A stretch of 64,000 nucleotides of DNA from Mercurialis annua (taxonomy: Eukaryota; Streptophyta; Magnoliopsida; Malpighiales; Euphorbiaceae), in NCBI RefSeq assembly GCF_937616625.2, contig NC_065571.1:2916501-2980500 (forward strand). Direction: 5' to 3'. This document shows positions 22,326 through 34,240 of this stretch, piece by piece; within the stretch, counting starts at the first letter, position 1; every line of letters begins with the position of its first letter. Made by a program: the position numbers and the translations under genes. A model generated the notes under the pieces. It did no database searches, was not told where the DNA came from, and saw only the letters and a list, made by a program, of their open reading frames with translations.

Positions 22326-23286
22326 AAAGATAAATATTTAAAGAAGAAAGGGTGTTTGATGAATAGACACTATTATAATAATATTATCTTTGTGAATCAA
22401 GACTAGTATAATCATATTTGTTTTTTTTATTATAATTGGGAGGAGTTCACTTACGGAAGAAACTAAAACTATAATTTTTATAAAATATTATTCAATATTC
22501 ATATCTTTTATGCTACAGCTCATTTATAATATTATTTTATAAATATAATTCTACTTATCACCATGATTTATGTAATTTCTTTATCTTTATATTTAAATAA
22601 GTGAATAATCTCTTCGTTTTAATAGAGTTGTTCAATTTTTTATTATTTAAAAAAAATATAAATAGTATTATAATTATAATATTTTTGCTTTCTCTACAAC
22701 AGTCACTCATTTTGTATTTTTTATAATATTATAATCAATATTAATAAATATTAGTCTATTAATCATTTTAAAAATTATTACTTATTTATTAAAAACAAAT
22801 ACGAGTTTTGGGATATTTTTTTAAAAAAGTAGATTGTTCTATGAGGACGAAAGTTTAAATTGTATTATAATGTTTATATTAATTTTCTAAATAGAATACA
22901 TTATTTAAACTAGGCAGAAGATATAAAAAAATCCCCAAATTATTCATAAAAAACACATAAATCTTTTTAATATTTTTTTGCCATTCAAACTTACTATTGT
23001 TAAATGATCAAATAAACCCCACACTTGAAAAAAATCACACAAATAAAAATGTAAAAGATTTCGCCACCAAAAAGTAAATTAAAAAATTTTATATCTTAAA
23101 AGATATAGGTATTTTTTTTTTTGCTTCTTATGAAAAACCATTGAGAGTTTTAGTGTCAAAAAAATATGAAAAAGACTTATATGCTCTTTTGAATAATTTG
23201 AAGTATTTGTTTTATACTTTTATTAGCCTTTAAAGTTTTAGTATTTTAAAAAAAGAAAAAGACAAGCGCCATCTAAAGAACACTAA

Positions 23287-23312
23287 GCGAGTCTAGGAAA
23301 TTCTAGAACATG
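23287..23312. promoter_or_regulatory. Heat-shock-element-like site upstream of the HSP70 gene
   Basis: It contains GGAAATTCTAGAACATG. TTCTAGAA is a perfect two-unit heat shock element (TTCnnGAA) and an extra GAA lies one base out of register. It sits roughly 40-90 bp upstream of the likely leader exon of the gene starting at 24308, so it could bind heat shock factors. An inverted near-copy lies at 22300-22325. Confidence 0.5.
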
Positions 23313-23399
23313 AAAGCACCACCTTTGTATAACTTCTGATCCCCCATGCCATTTCTCTAGCTGCCTCTAATTCTTTTTCCAATCTTCAGTTCACGTTTC

Positions 23400-24291
23400 A
23401 GGTTAGCTTCTCTATCCTATATTTTCTTATTTATTTTTCAACTTATATATAATCTTTTAATTTGTTATTTATATGATTCTTGTTTGTTTCTGATTTAATC
23501 AAATTAAGATTCATTTTTGTTTCTTGTTCTTGATTGTGTATTGTCTCAAGAATTGGTTATATTATGAAGGAAACTTATTAGTATTTGACTATTTTTAAGT
23601 GTTATGGAATGAAAACTTAGTGTTACTCTGTCATTGTTTGTTCTTCAAATTTTTATTTAGAGAACCCTTAAGGTGTTTGTTGAAATACCCAGCTGAAATA
23701 CTAGTATCTTGGTTTTATATATGGTGACAGATCAAGAATAGCAACGTCAAAATTACACAGCTTGATGGTGTTTTTTTGGGCTTTATCTCCTAAAATGTTT
23801 TGATCTTTTAACCCTTTTTCAATTTTACCCCAACGTTATAAAATTGTCAATTATATCAAATCCGCCAATTTTATAAATTGAAAAGAAAAAAAATACTCAA
23901 AACCCTTATAAATAACTTATTTGAACTTTTTTCTATTTAAAAAATTCAAAACGAGGGACTAATTTAGTACCTATAAGTACAATCAAAAGTGAAAGGTGTG
24001 AATTTGGGTACAATTGGCGATTTTATAATATCGGGATGACTTTGAAAAGAAATTAAAAGGTCGAGAAAGTAGTAGCTCTATTCAGTAGCATTAAGTATAA
24101 TACTTGCTCATTAATTTCAGTTTAGCCTCGAAAAATTGTTTTTTTTTTATATAGTTGAAAAAAAGGAAATTGAGTGTTATATCTCATAAAATGTGGAGTG
24201 AAGGTCCAAAACTGCATCTCTGTAAAGATTTGTTACGATGATCCTCTGTAACTGATTTTTCCCTTTATCAATTTTTTTTGTATTTCTGCAG
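23400..24291 (+). other. Probable 5'-UTR intron of the HSP70 gene
   Basis: A donor-like CAG|GTTAGC at 23400 follows a CT-rich leader. TTTCTGCAG ends at 24291, with a second possible acceptor, TTGTTGCAG, ending at 24305, just before the ATG. A leader intron would explain the 0.9-kb non-coding stretch. Positions 23772-24075 look like a decayed copy of the MITE family at 26242-26606. Confidence 0.5.
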
Positions 24292-24307
24292 TAATTTTGT
24301 TGCAGAG

Positions 24308-26029
24308 ATGGCTGAACCGCAGTACATTGTAGCATCTGACAGCGAAACCACTGGGGAGGAGAAATCCTCGTCGCCTTTTCCTGAAATTGCCATTGGGATT
24401 GACATTGGTACTTCGCAATGTAGCGTGGCAGTTTGGAAAGGCTCCCAGGTAGAGCTTCTTAAGAATACTAGAAACCAGAAGTTGATGAGATCATATGTCA
24501 CCTTCAAGGATGATACCCCCTCTGGTGGTGTCAGCAATCAACTGACCCATGAGCATGAAATGTTATCTGGTGCTGCAATCTTCAATATGAAACGCCTGAT
24601 TGGCAGAGTGGATACCGATCCAGTTGTTCACGCAAGCAGAAGCCTTCCATTTTTGTTACAGACTTTGGACATCGGTGTTCGTCCCGTTATTGCGGCCTTG
24701 GTGAACAATGCTTGGCGATCAACGACCCCTGAAGAAGTTCTTGCGATATATTTGGTCGAATTACGGGCCATGGCTGAAGCTCAGCTCAAGCGACCAATCA
24801 GAAATGTTGTACTGACCGTTCCAGTGTCATTTAGTAGGTTCCAACTGACACGGATTGAACGATCTTGTGCCATGGCCGGCCTCCACGTCCTTAGGTTGAT
24901 GCCTGAGCCAACAGCAGTGGCATTGTTATATGCCCAGCAGCAGCAGCAAGCTGTGCATGAGAATATGGGAAGTGGAAGCGAGAAGAACGCACTCATATTT
25001 AACATGGGTGCTGGTTATTGTGACGTGGCTGTGACTGCTACTGCTGGAGGGGTGTCGCAGATTAAATCCTTGGCAGGAGCTGCTATTGGAGGAGAAGACA
25101 TTCTACAGAATACAATGGAACATCTGTTGCCAAATTCAGAGGGCCTTTTTATGAGTCACGGTGTCAATGAGATCAAAGCAAAGGGATTTCTTCGAGTTGC
25201 AACCCAAGATGCAATTCACAGGCTTTCCTCACTAACCAGTATCCAGATTGATGTCGATTTGGGAAATGGCACTAAAATATGCAAGGTCCTTGATCGAGAG
25301 GAATTTGAGGAAGTGAACCAGAAGGTGTTTGAAAAATGCGAAAATCTTATAAAGCAGTCTTTGCATGACTCAAAGGTAGACGTAGAGGACTTGACTGATG
25401 TGATACTCGTAGGCGGGTGTTCACACATCCCGAAGATAAGAAATCTTGTGAAGAACATATGTAAAAAGGATGAGCTCTATGATGGGATGAATCCATTGGA
25501 AGCTTCAGTCTACGGGGCAGCGCTTGAAGGCGCAGTGGCATCAGGAATCAGCGATCCATTTGGAAATTTGGATCTATTAACAATCCAAGCTACTCCTCTA
25601 GGAATCGGAATAAAAGCTGACGGAAACAACTTTGTTCCTGTCATACCTAGAAATACCACAATGCCTGCAAGAAGAGAACTATCTTTCACCACAAGTAACG
25701 ATAACCAAACAGAAGCTCTGATCCTTGTTTACGAAGGTGAAGGACAGACAGTGGACGATAATCATTTGCTGGGATATTTCAAGATTGTCGGAATTCCTCC
25801 GGTACCCAAGGGATTTCCAGAAATCAATGTTTGTATGGATATTGATGCATCAAATGTGCTGAGAGTTTTTGCTGGAGTTATGATGCCGGGAAAGGAACGT
25901 CGTCCGGTGGCGCCTTTTATGGAAGTGAGAATGCCTACTGTTGATGATGGACATGGTTGGTGTGCTCAAGCGTTGCAAAAGACTTATGGTTCCACGCTTG
26001 ACCTGGTGCAGAAGAAGGTGCAAATGTAA
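24308..26029 (+). CDS. HSP70T-2 / HSP70-8-type short Hsp70 protein, single coding exon, 573 aa
   Basis: The start MAEPQYIV was chosen because it matches the plant HSP70T-2 (At2g32120) N-terminus as I remember it. The frame runs 10 codons further up, but that part overlaps the probable splice acceptor. The protein has an Hsp70 nucleotide-binding domain (about residues 27-420) with GIDIGTS at 30-36, VVLTVPVSF, and MPEPTAVALLY. A shortened beta substrate-binding part follows (PVIPRNTTMPARRE). The usual DLGGGTFD phosphate-binding motif reads NMGAGYCD, and VGGSTRIP reads VGGCSHIP, so ATP hydrolysis may be altered. It ends at KKVQM with neither the helical lid nor the EEVD tail that binds TPR co-chaperones. 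These departures are, as far as I recall, normal for this divergent plant subfamily. There is no signal or transit peptide, so it is probably cytosolic. Confidence 0.95.
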   Translation: MAEPQYIVASDSETTGEEKSSSPFPEIAIGIDIGTSQCSVAVWKGSQVELLKNTRNQKLMRSYVTFKDDTPSGGVSNQLTHEHEMLSGAAIFNMKRLIGRVDTDPVVHASRSLPFLLQTLDIGVRPVIAALVNNAWRSTTPEEVLAIYLVELRAMAEAQLKRPIRNVVLTVPVSFSRFQLTRIERSCAMAGLHVLRLMPEPTAVALLYAQQQQQAVHENMGSGSEKNALIFNMGAGYCDVAVTATAGGVSQIKSLAGAAIGGEDILQNTMEHLLPNSEGLFMSHGVNEIKAKGFLRVATQDAIHRLSSLTSIQIDVDLGNGTKICKVLDREEFEEVNQKVFEKCENLIKQSLHDSKVDVEDLTDVILVGGCSHIPKIRNLVKNICKKDELYDGMNPLEASVYGAALEGAVASGISDPFGNLDLLTIQATPLGIGIKADGNNFVPVIPRNTTMPARRELSFTTSNDNQTEALILVYEGEGQTVDDNHLLGYFKIVGIPPVPKGFPEINVCMDIDASNVLRVFAGVMMPGKERRPVAPFMEVRMPTVDDGHGWCAQALQKTYGSTLDLVQKKVQM

Positions 26030-26241
26030 TGGTGTTTTTGAGAAGCCAGTTTTAAGTTGGTTTGTAAAATTATGTAGTGTTTCCAAAAAAATTAAGATGT
26101 GGTCATGGTGTGAGAAAATAAAATGTGTTTAGTTAATAATTGTTCATGCATAATTTTAGTAGTCTGATGTGAGTAGGAGATGCTTATTATGCTTAATTAA
26201 GAGAGTGTTGGTTATGAACTAGTTTGACATCAAAAATCAAA

Positions 26242-26606
26242 GGCTTAATCACCAGAAAAAACTCTTACCTTTTAATCTCTTTTCAGTTACATCCTGATTT
26301 TTTGTCAGTTGCATCCTAATTCGCACCTTTTAATTTTAATTCCATCCTCAAAATTAAATTGGATTTTTTTTCACTCGAAAAAAATTCATAAAAACTCTTA
26401 TAAAGTAGTCGTTTGAACTTTTTTCACATAAAAATTAAAAATGGATGATTTATTTTAATTTTTTTTTATGGAGAAGAGATCAATTTAGTACTTGAGGGTG
26501 GAATTGAAAACCAAAGGTGCAAATTAGAGTGCAGCTGACAGAATTGTAATGTCAAGGTGCATTTAAAAAGGGGCTAGAAGGTGAGGGGTGTTTTGGTGAT
26601 TAAGCC
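26242..26606. mobile_element. MITE, family 3, copy A, exact 9-bp target duplication
   Basis: The ends are GGCTTAATCACCA and its complement TTGGTGATTAAGCC. An exact 9-bp direct repeat, AAAATCAAA, is at 26233-26241 and 26607-26615. The whole 365 bp folds back imperfectly (for example CCATCCTCAA / TTGAGGGTGG). Related copies lie at about 44034-44408 and, more decayed, 23772-24075. It is non-coding and Mutator-type by its duplication length. Confidence 0.85.
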
Positions 26607-26615
26607 AAAATCAAA

Positions 26616-29600
26616 AGCAGCATCCAGTTTTGAACATAAATTAACCACAACCATTAGCTTATACTATGGGTGTAGCGCAATTATTCCAAAAATCTAATTA
26701 TTTTAATCTCAGTTTTAAGAGAAATCATTTGATATAGTTGATGTTATTTTTGTATCATATAATGTCAAACAAGCTCTCAATAAAAATAGGTGTAATGATC
26801 TAAAATTCTACTATTTTCAATTTTTGTCAATTTTAAGACAAATTTGGTTTGATTTAAATACTTATGCTCCATGGGAGGTGATTTTTGGCCCATTCTCTAA
26901 AACCCAAACTCTAATTAGTTGTTCTATGGTTTTTATTTAACTTTTACATAGTTTATTTCAAATTTTAGTCTCCTTTAGTTTCTATCTTGACCATTTTTAG
27001 TCTAGTTCTAGAATTCTCTCTAGTTTTGGTCTTAGTTAGATTAAATCTAATTTATTTTAGAATTTGTGTTTCTTTACCTTTTAGAGTAAAGATGTGATTT
27101 TTGACGGCCAAGAGAGCTGGGATCTCTATAATCACAACCTTCATTCTCACCAGCAATCCCTTCAAATAGTGGAGTCTCGGTGTATCGTTGGTATATCTAT
27201 TCCTTAGTGAATCATTTTTCGGATCTCACAACGAGTATGGTTCATTTGATATCTCTCAATTGTTTAGTTGGGTTGTGAAATTATAGTGTTGTTTTTCTTT
27301 CGTATTTTCTCTCTTTTGGGGAGTGTATTGTACATATTGTCTAGTATGAATGAAATCTCCATTTCTGTTAAAACAAAATCAATGTATGAAAAAAATTAAA
27401 AAAAAATCTATATACCCTTTATTTTTAACTTTTGAACTCTTTAAAATCTATGTCATATATATAAGGAAATGGATGCCACAATTGTACAAAATGGGTCCAA
27501 CACAACAGACAGGTCAGTAAAATCTCCTCATTCAAATTTTCTAATTGAATTATGCTTGACATAATTTATTTATTTTAAAAAATAAGAAAAGTAAATTATT
27601 ATTTTTAGTAAAAAAAAAAATTAATGTGTGTCATTGGATTTAAAATAGGAGTGTTTATCCCACATAATGATTATATTGAGATTGGTAATTTTATAATTAT
27701 TGTTTATTTTTTATCACTAAAAATCCTGTATAATTATTCTTAAAAATAAATGTCAAACTACAGATAAAAAATAGAAACAGAGGTAAACAGTGAGACTAAA
27801 GCTACAAGGGTACAGTAGAAAATTTGGGGTGATATAATTGACAGAAAATTGATTAAATGATGTAACACCACAAAAAAATGATAAAAAACGAAGCAACTCA
27901 AGTTACATTTTGGAGTCTATATCAAATCTGAAACATACATAAAAAAAGTAAGAGCAAAAATATCAGAGGGTGGAAGCAAGAAATTTGATAGAACAATATC
28001 TCTGTATCATCTTACTGATTCAGAAGTTAACCCTAAAAACCAAAATGAAAGGGACATTTTCATACCCACAACACAACAAAGAATAAACTCCAAAAACAAA
28101 CACATGGGTACTTTAAACACTCTCTGTCTTAATATTTTGTCCACATTAATATCCTTTTCAAGCTAACAGACAAATTACTCAATTAGAAATTAGTGCATGC
28201 AGTGAGTTACTGTCACCAAAAATTGAAAAGAAAAAAACTCCTATTTATGTAACGTTAAATTTAAGTTAAAGAGTACAACCTTGAGACATCAGAGACATGT
28301 ATTATACGACAAACAATAATTTACAAGTATATGTATGTTGCTTATTATTATATGATCGAAATCTGTTTTTGTTATTAAATTATTGAGTTACCAATACAGT
28401 AACACACACTCTTATTTGTTTTTATATGTTCATACATATACTTAGAATCAGAAGCTCCATTTTGACTTGTTTTAATTTATTAGTATTAATTTAACAAGAT
28501 AACACCAACACATATTCCTACAAGATGCTACCCACTCTCTGGCCTCTGCCACCACCGTCCACCGTTGAAAATGAAACCTATCCATTTATATTATTTTTCC
28601 CATTAAAATTAACTGACGAATTAAGGTATAATTGATTTTCATTATGGCCTTCTTTTCAATCTGCTAATCAAACTTTAATTTGTTTTATTTTAAAGAAAAA
28701 AATTCTAATTTTATTTCAACGAGAGATTTCGACAAAAAAAATGCATATATGACGATTTACTTATTTTTACCATATTACAATTGGAGTTATGCCAGTTTTT
28801 TTGTCTTTTGTTGGTTTAAGCATATATGCCGAATATAGTGATTTCAATAACTAATATCAGATCGTACTCTATGTTTGAATCTATTTACAACATTAGAGAT
28901 AATATTATTGTTTCACACTAACCTAATAGTTTGAATTTTTGGGCGGAATTTGATATAGTATAAAAGTTTCTCTATAACCAAAATATGAGAGTTCAATTAT
29001 TATAATTGCATTGATTAATTAAACCTGCAACTTAAAAGTGTGTACGTCCTTGTTCACATTTCAACTTAAAAAAACGTCCGCATGTAGAAGTGTGTTAAAA
29101 ATAGTACTATTGTGAAATCTCATCTAATAGTTTGAAAATTTAGATGAATTAATTACTTGCCATATAGTAATGCAAAGCTTACAACTTGATCAGGAGAACA
29201 TGGTGAAATTTTTCAAACTCGAATACAATTTTTATTAAATTAAAATAAATCCAACAAAGTCTAGATACTCTAAATAAATAGACATAACTCGTTTTGAAAA
29301 TAGTTTGAATTGAAACCGAGATCTTGCATGGTTTTTGTTGTTCAAGTCATGCGTGCAATTTATTTCCAATGTAAATGTAATGTCCACCGTTTCGACCACG
29401 CTATCTTCAACCCATGTGTGCCAAACCATACAAATATTTAAATGCTATACATTATATTAAAAACCCAAAACGTAGACTTTTGTTTTTTAACACATAGTTT
29501 AATTATTTGTATAATCATATTTGCTACACAACTCAAAATCAGACATAATGCACATCATTTCATAACCCACCTCCCACGTAGTCTTTTTTTTTTAACTTTT

Positions 29601-29804
29601 TATTCTTGGGTGTACTTTGGTCAATGCACAAATAAACATAATTAAACAAAACATCAATTGTAGAAATAATTAATTAATTATTATTAGTGCTAATGTCATT
29701 GACATTTGACACATAATTAGTTAATGTAATATAATAGCAGTAAAAATAAAAATAAAAATAAAATTACTATATACTCTCTTGCTATTTTTTTTTGCTTGCT
29801 TGGC
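26616..29804. other. Intergenic, about 3.2 kb, no gene supported
   Basis: AT-rich. The stretch 26880-27370 is less AT-rich and ends in a transcript-end-like segment (TTTTGGGGAGTGTATTGTACATATTG), so it may be a solo LTR or a retro-derived remnant. I could not find matching ends. The open frames at 29235-29429 and 29442-29645 carry no recognisable domain. Confidence 0.45.
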
Positions 29805-32800
29805 CTAGAACCGTTGTGATACTGACATGTGGCGACGTCTGATTTGAGGAGAGACTATGGAGATGAGTCCACCTAGTGGGGGCCGCATCTTTGACCTATA
29901 AACCATCTCATCGTACGGCCGCCTATAGAACTTCACGAAAGGTAAGAAAGATTCTCGAGACTTGTCGGTCTTGCTTACGTGGCACTCCTTCTTGAAAAAT
30001 AAAGCAGGTGATTGGAGGAAAGACGGCCGTGGGGTCCGCGGATGGGAGATTTTGATTGGGTCACTCGCGGTCACGCGCTGCGGCAACGGGGTTGATGGAA
30101 ACAGAGTTTTCTTACTGTACTTAGAGTAAGAGGAGTAGCAGCTACCACCGCCGTTGATTGTGCCAAGTGGCGTTCTTACAGACGGTGATGCGAAAGAGTA
30201 TGACCTGGCGTTGAGTGGTGATATTAGAGCGGGGCCCAGAACGGAGTGGCTGTTGATAGTGGTGGGTCCAACTTTTGATGATGACGTGTCGGTCAAGCTG
30301 AGGTGCCAAGGTTTAAGTGAATCGAAATGGTGAGACACAGTGAAGGAAAATCTTGAGGAAGAGCATGAACCCATCTTAGCCGTTGATTTGATAGACGAAG
30401 GGTCGAATCTGAGGGATGAGGCTCGCGGATACAAAGAAAAATCACTGAACTCTAGTGATTCCTCAAAATCTAACGATGAAACGACCATCGTGACCGTTGA
30501 TAGCTCAACAAACGGACGGACGCCCTGCAATCAAACATAAAAATGACGAGTTCTGTTAGACTAACCAATAGATTAATATTATAAACTCATTTATGTCATT
30601 AAATACATGCTATTGATGCATGTTTATAAATTTTACTTTATAAAAAATGACTCAAAACTAATCTATAGATTAATATTATAAACTCATTTATCTAGAATTA
30701 TAAAATATCGAACTGAAAAAATTAATTGAATCAATATTGATTCGATTAGGTTCGCTTGAACAAATTCATTATATTCTTGTCAACTTTATTTAGTTCGATT
30801 AAAAAAAAATTCAATTTTAGTTCGGTTTTAACGGAATGTACAACGCTACAATAGTTAGCTACAATTGGAAAGTTAAAGGAAAATTAAAGAAAATAATCAT
30901 CTCAAAAAAGAATAGGTACCAAAATTCTAAGAATAGGTCACAATTTTCAACTCTAGAACAGAATTAGAAAATTGGAAGTCCAATAATTTTGAAAATAATG
31001 GAAAAGTAGATTGAATTAAGGTCCCACAGCCACAAGAAGAAAATAAATTGATCTACTTTAACATAAAAAGAGTAATATTTGACCTAATTTAGACATATGA
31101 TGTGAAAAACAAAGAAAAAAACAGGTATTTTTAGTCAAACAGTTACAACAACAGTATTAGACTTTTGAGAAATGTAATAGTGAAGACAAATTTAGTTTTT
31201 AATTTTGGTACAAAAAGACATTTTACATAACCAAATTAGGTAGATTTTGAATTTTACCTTCCATAGATAGGAGAAGAGAGAAGGTGGGTCTATTACAAAA
31301 GACTTGTAAAGCCTGCCTGGATAATACTCCGCTACAATTTTCAGTGTTGCCAGCAACAAGTTCATAAAAGCCGATCCTGATCTGAAAAAGCCTGCATTTT
31401 TAAACACATTTTAATTACTTAATTTAACAAAAAAATCAATACCCATTTAATAGTTCAAAAAACCCATTTAGAAGCACTATTATCTAAATCAAACCAATGC
31501 GGCTGTCGGTTCACATTTAACCGGTTTCATCAATTAAATAATAAGTCGGAAAATATTTACAGTTTATCGGTTCAATTAATTTTGATTTTTCTGGATTTCC
31601 CGGTTCAACCGTATTTCATGTTTTACACGAAAAATGAACCGAGCTGACTTTGGTTCTGGTCGAATCAGCTGGTCCGGTTCAATTTTTAAAACACTAAATT
31701 TAGAAGTGTAGACCAAAATTCTTAAATATATTTTGAAGAGTTAATTAAAGCCTGAAATGGCAGAGGATTATCTTAATTAATGCAAAAGCAAGAAAGAAAA
31801 AAGAAAAAGGATGAGGATCAACACGACCAATTCTAGGGGAGAATAAACATATTGGATAAAGATGGTAGGGGGAGGTTCAATTCCCGAGAATACCCCTACA
31901 GAACCAATAATAATTAATCACACACCAATGACAACGAATGTGACACTTAAAGGGGCACTCCGGACATTGTCTAAGAATATCTCAGATCCTTGCCGGCTCT
32001 CCGACATTAATTTCATTTATTAGGTTTCATGCAGCTGCTTCTGCTGCTTTACGAGCGTGCAATTACAGACACTGAGCTCGGAAAATGACTTAAAAGTACA
32101 CCACAATTTTCAAAATGCATTGAGCTTTCAAAAGGGTAATCTTGTCGTCGGAATCAAAATTAATTAAACTTACTTGCGTCGAAAAGAAGAACAAATTGTT
32201 CAACGTTTTTGTGCATTGTGGCTATGGCAACTTCTAGCGTAAAAACCACCAGTCTTGAAAACCTACAAATTTAAAAATAAAACAATTCAAACCCAAGATA
32301 AAGAATATTAAAAAATTTATCGATAGCACAGACAAGAACTTGAACGTAGAAATGCGAAATAGTGTTATTTTAAAGTTTTTTCATGTAAAAAATGAAACTT
32401 TTGTTCAAAATGTCAAATATCCGAAACGGGACGAATAAAGTTTCCGTGCTACCTCATATAAAGTATAATCACTTACAGTTTTTGTGAATTGAACTTTTGA
32501 TAATCTTGTTTAATCCGAAAAATCTACAAGAAAATAAAACAAGATTAGTTTTATAACATTTTTCAAGAAAATAATAAAAAGAACACAGAAATTATTCAAG
32601 AATTAGTTTATTACAATAACAGGTCTAGATTCTTCGTCATGACCAGCTACATAAGCAACTCCATCAGCTAGTTCAGCAGAGAATTCGTCTGCTATTAATT
32701 GTTCTGCAAATATACAAAAATATTAATTAAGATTAAAACAAGAAAAGTTAAAGGCAGTTATAAATTTTGTTTTTTAGCATTAATTAAATAACTCATAAAG

Positions 32801-33333
32801 TTCATTATCAAGGTTTGAGTTTCTTTATTTTGAACTAGTGCCAACAATGATTACTGTAAGTGGGTTGGTATGAAATTTCACTTTAACGCTCAAATATTCA
32901 AAAAAGTTAAAAAAAAAGCAAGATTCCATTATAAGCAGTTAACAATATGAATAGAATTCGAAAACTTTATAAAAGTAATAGAATAAGAAGATCAAAAAAA
33001 GGGTATAATAGCAAAAAAAAAGTATCATACTAACTACTTACCAGTCCCTAAACTTTCTCTCCATGACAGACAAGTCCTTAAGTGCTTAGCAGCTTTTTTG
33101 ACATTGTCACCTTTTGATCTTAGAAACCGTTCTACACAGCCATTGTTACAGAATTTCTCCTGTTTTTGAAGTAAAATCATATCAAATTAGGTCAAGAAAA
33201 CGATGAACATGAAGAAAATAAAATCAAGAAATGAACAGATTTTTACCTGTTTAACTGTTAATGGCGATTGTTTTCTTAGAATATCAAGAACAGCTTCAAC
33301 TTTTTCGTTAATATTATTTTCCTTCTTGCCCAT
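29805..33333 (-). CDS. CRAL-TRIO (Sec14-like) lipid-binding protein, 7 exons, 427 aa
   Basis: Exons in transcript order are 33247-33333, 33042-33159, 32615-32703, 32477-32523, 32174-32262, 31258-31391 and 29805-30524. All borders are GT-AG and the phases add to 1,284 nt. The N-terminus (about residues 8-65) resembles a CRAL-TRIO N-domain ([26 protein letters not shown]). Residues about 75-220 form the lipid-binding fold, with [32 protein letters not shown] and SYLWKGVRPFVE. Such proteins carry phosphoinositides or other hydrophobic ligands between membranes. The last exon adds about 200 residues, mostly a Ser/Pro-rich, basic, probably disordered tail ([20 protein letters not shown]) outside the domain. 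No GOLD or nodulin domain follows. Introns 5 and 6 hold fragments of GGTTCGGTT-type repeats. Ligand and partner cannot be told from sequence. Confidence 0.9.
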
Positions 33334-33498
33334 TTCGAGGAAAAACAAGAGTAATTTCAAGAAAACTGAGAGGAAAAAAACACTAATATACCAAACTTCT
33401 GCTTCACGCAACCATTAAAAACACAGTAGAGAGAGAACGAGAGATTTAGAGAGAGAAGTGGAAATAAAATGGATTTTGAATAAAAGTAAAGAGAGGTG

Positions 33499-33513
33499 TT
33501 ATATATATATATA
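33499..33513 (-). promoter_or_regulatory. TATA box of the Sec14-like gene
   Basis: A TATATATATATA run on the minus strand lies about 170 bp upstream of the ATG at 33333. It is followed by a TCTCTCTCT-rich leader (about 33425-33450). This arrangement is typical of a plant TATA promoter with a pyrimidine-rich 5' UTR. Confidence 0.6.
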
Positions 33514-33519
33514 GCAAAC

Positions 33520-34102
33520 GACAGCTAATAACGCCGTTATGTAGCAGACAAAAATATTTAAAAAATATTTTTCATTGTCAATGATAGTGTTCATCATATT
33601 ATGATAGCGATTCGTAACGGTAAAACGTCGCCGTATAACCTTATTATTATTACTGGCTATCGCAGTCTTAAATTCTAGTTTTAGACATGCATTTAATTTC
33701 ACTCTTTATTTAAGAATGGAAAATACTTTTACATTTATTGAGTTCATTAAATATTTACATTTTGATGGGAATATTTTCGATGATAATAGGTAGCCAAAAG
33801 GGAGAAGCTTGTACCGATTGAACGTAGAATTTCCTAATTAATGCATGTATAATTCTTTTTCTATTATTCTAAAATAAATGTGCAATTTAAATTTTAAAGT
33901 ACCAAATTTAAATATAATATTGTCACTATCACGAGGTGGCAAATATAGGACAATGACTATATTTCAAAATTTCTTACTGATAAATTGGTGCATCTTTTAT
34001 AGCAATGTACATTTATTTCATTATTATAGCACAAAATCCAAATAAAACAAAATATTTAACCTAAAGTAATGAACTTTTATGTTTATTTGACCTTAGTAAA
34101 TA
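33520..34102. other. Intergenic, no gene seen
   Basis: Upstream flank of the Sec14-like gene. No coding or RNA feature is recognised. Confidence 0.5.
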
Positions 34103-34113
34103 AAATTGAACTT

Positions 34114-34229
34114 TTTTTTTCTTTTTGATAATTGGTGAGTAGGAGCGGTTGTGAAAGGACTTGAACCCGTGACCTATAAGATTGTTTTCTGACGCGTATT
34201 CAATTTGAGCTATAATTTATTAGTATATG
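34114..34229 (-). mobile_element. tRNA-derived SINE, with 11-bp target duplication
   Basis: Read on the minus strand it has a Pol III A-box-like TAGCTCAAATTG followed about 45 bases later by a B box, GGGTTCAAGTCC, in the tRNA T-arm context GGTCACGGGTTCAAGTCC. It ends CCAATTATCAAAAAG plus an A-rich tail. Direct repeats AAATTGAACTT at 34103-34113 and 34230-34240 bound it, as expected for LINE-driven insertion. Confidence 0.75.
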
Positions 34230-34240
34230 AAATTGAACTT

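Noticed and set aside
24278..24307. Upstream in-frame ATG extending the HSP70 protein by 10 residues
   Set aside because: The extension overlaps a probable splice acceptor (TTTCTGCAG) and the shorter start matches the remembered family N-terminus.
26880..27370. Possible solo LTR or retro-derived transcript end
   Set aside because: The composition is suggestive, but I could not find TG...CA borders with a target duplication, so it is left as intergenic.
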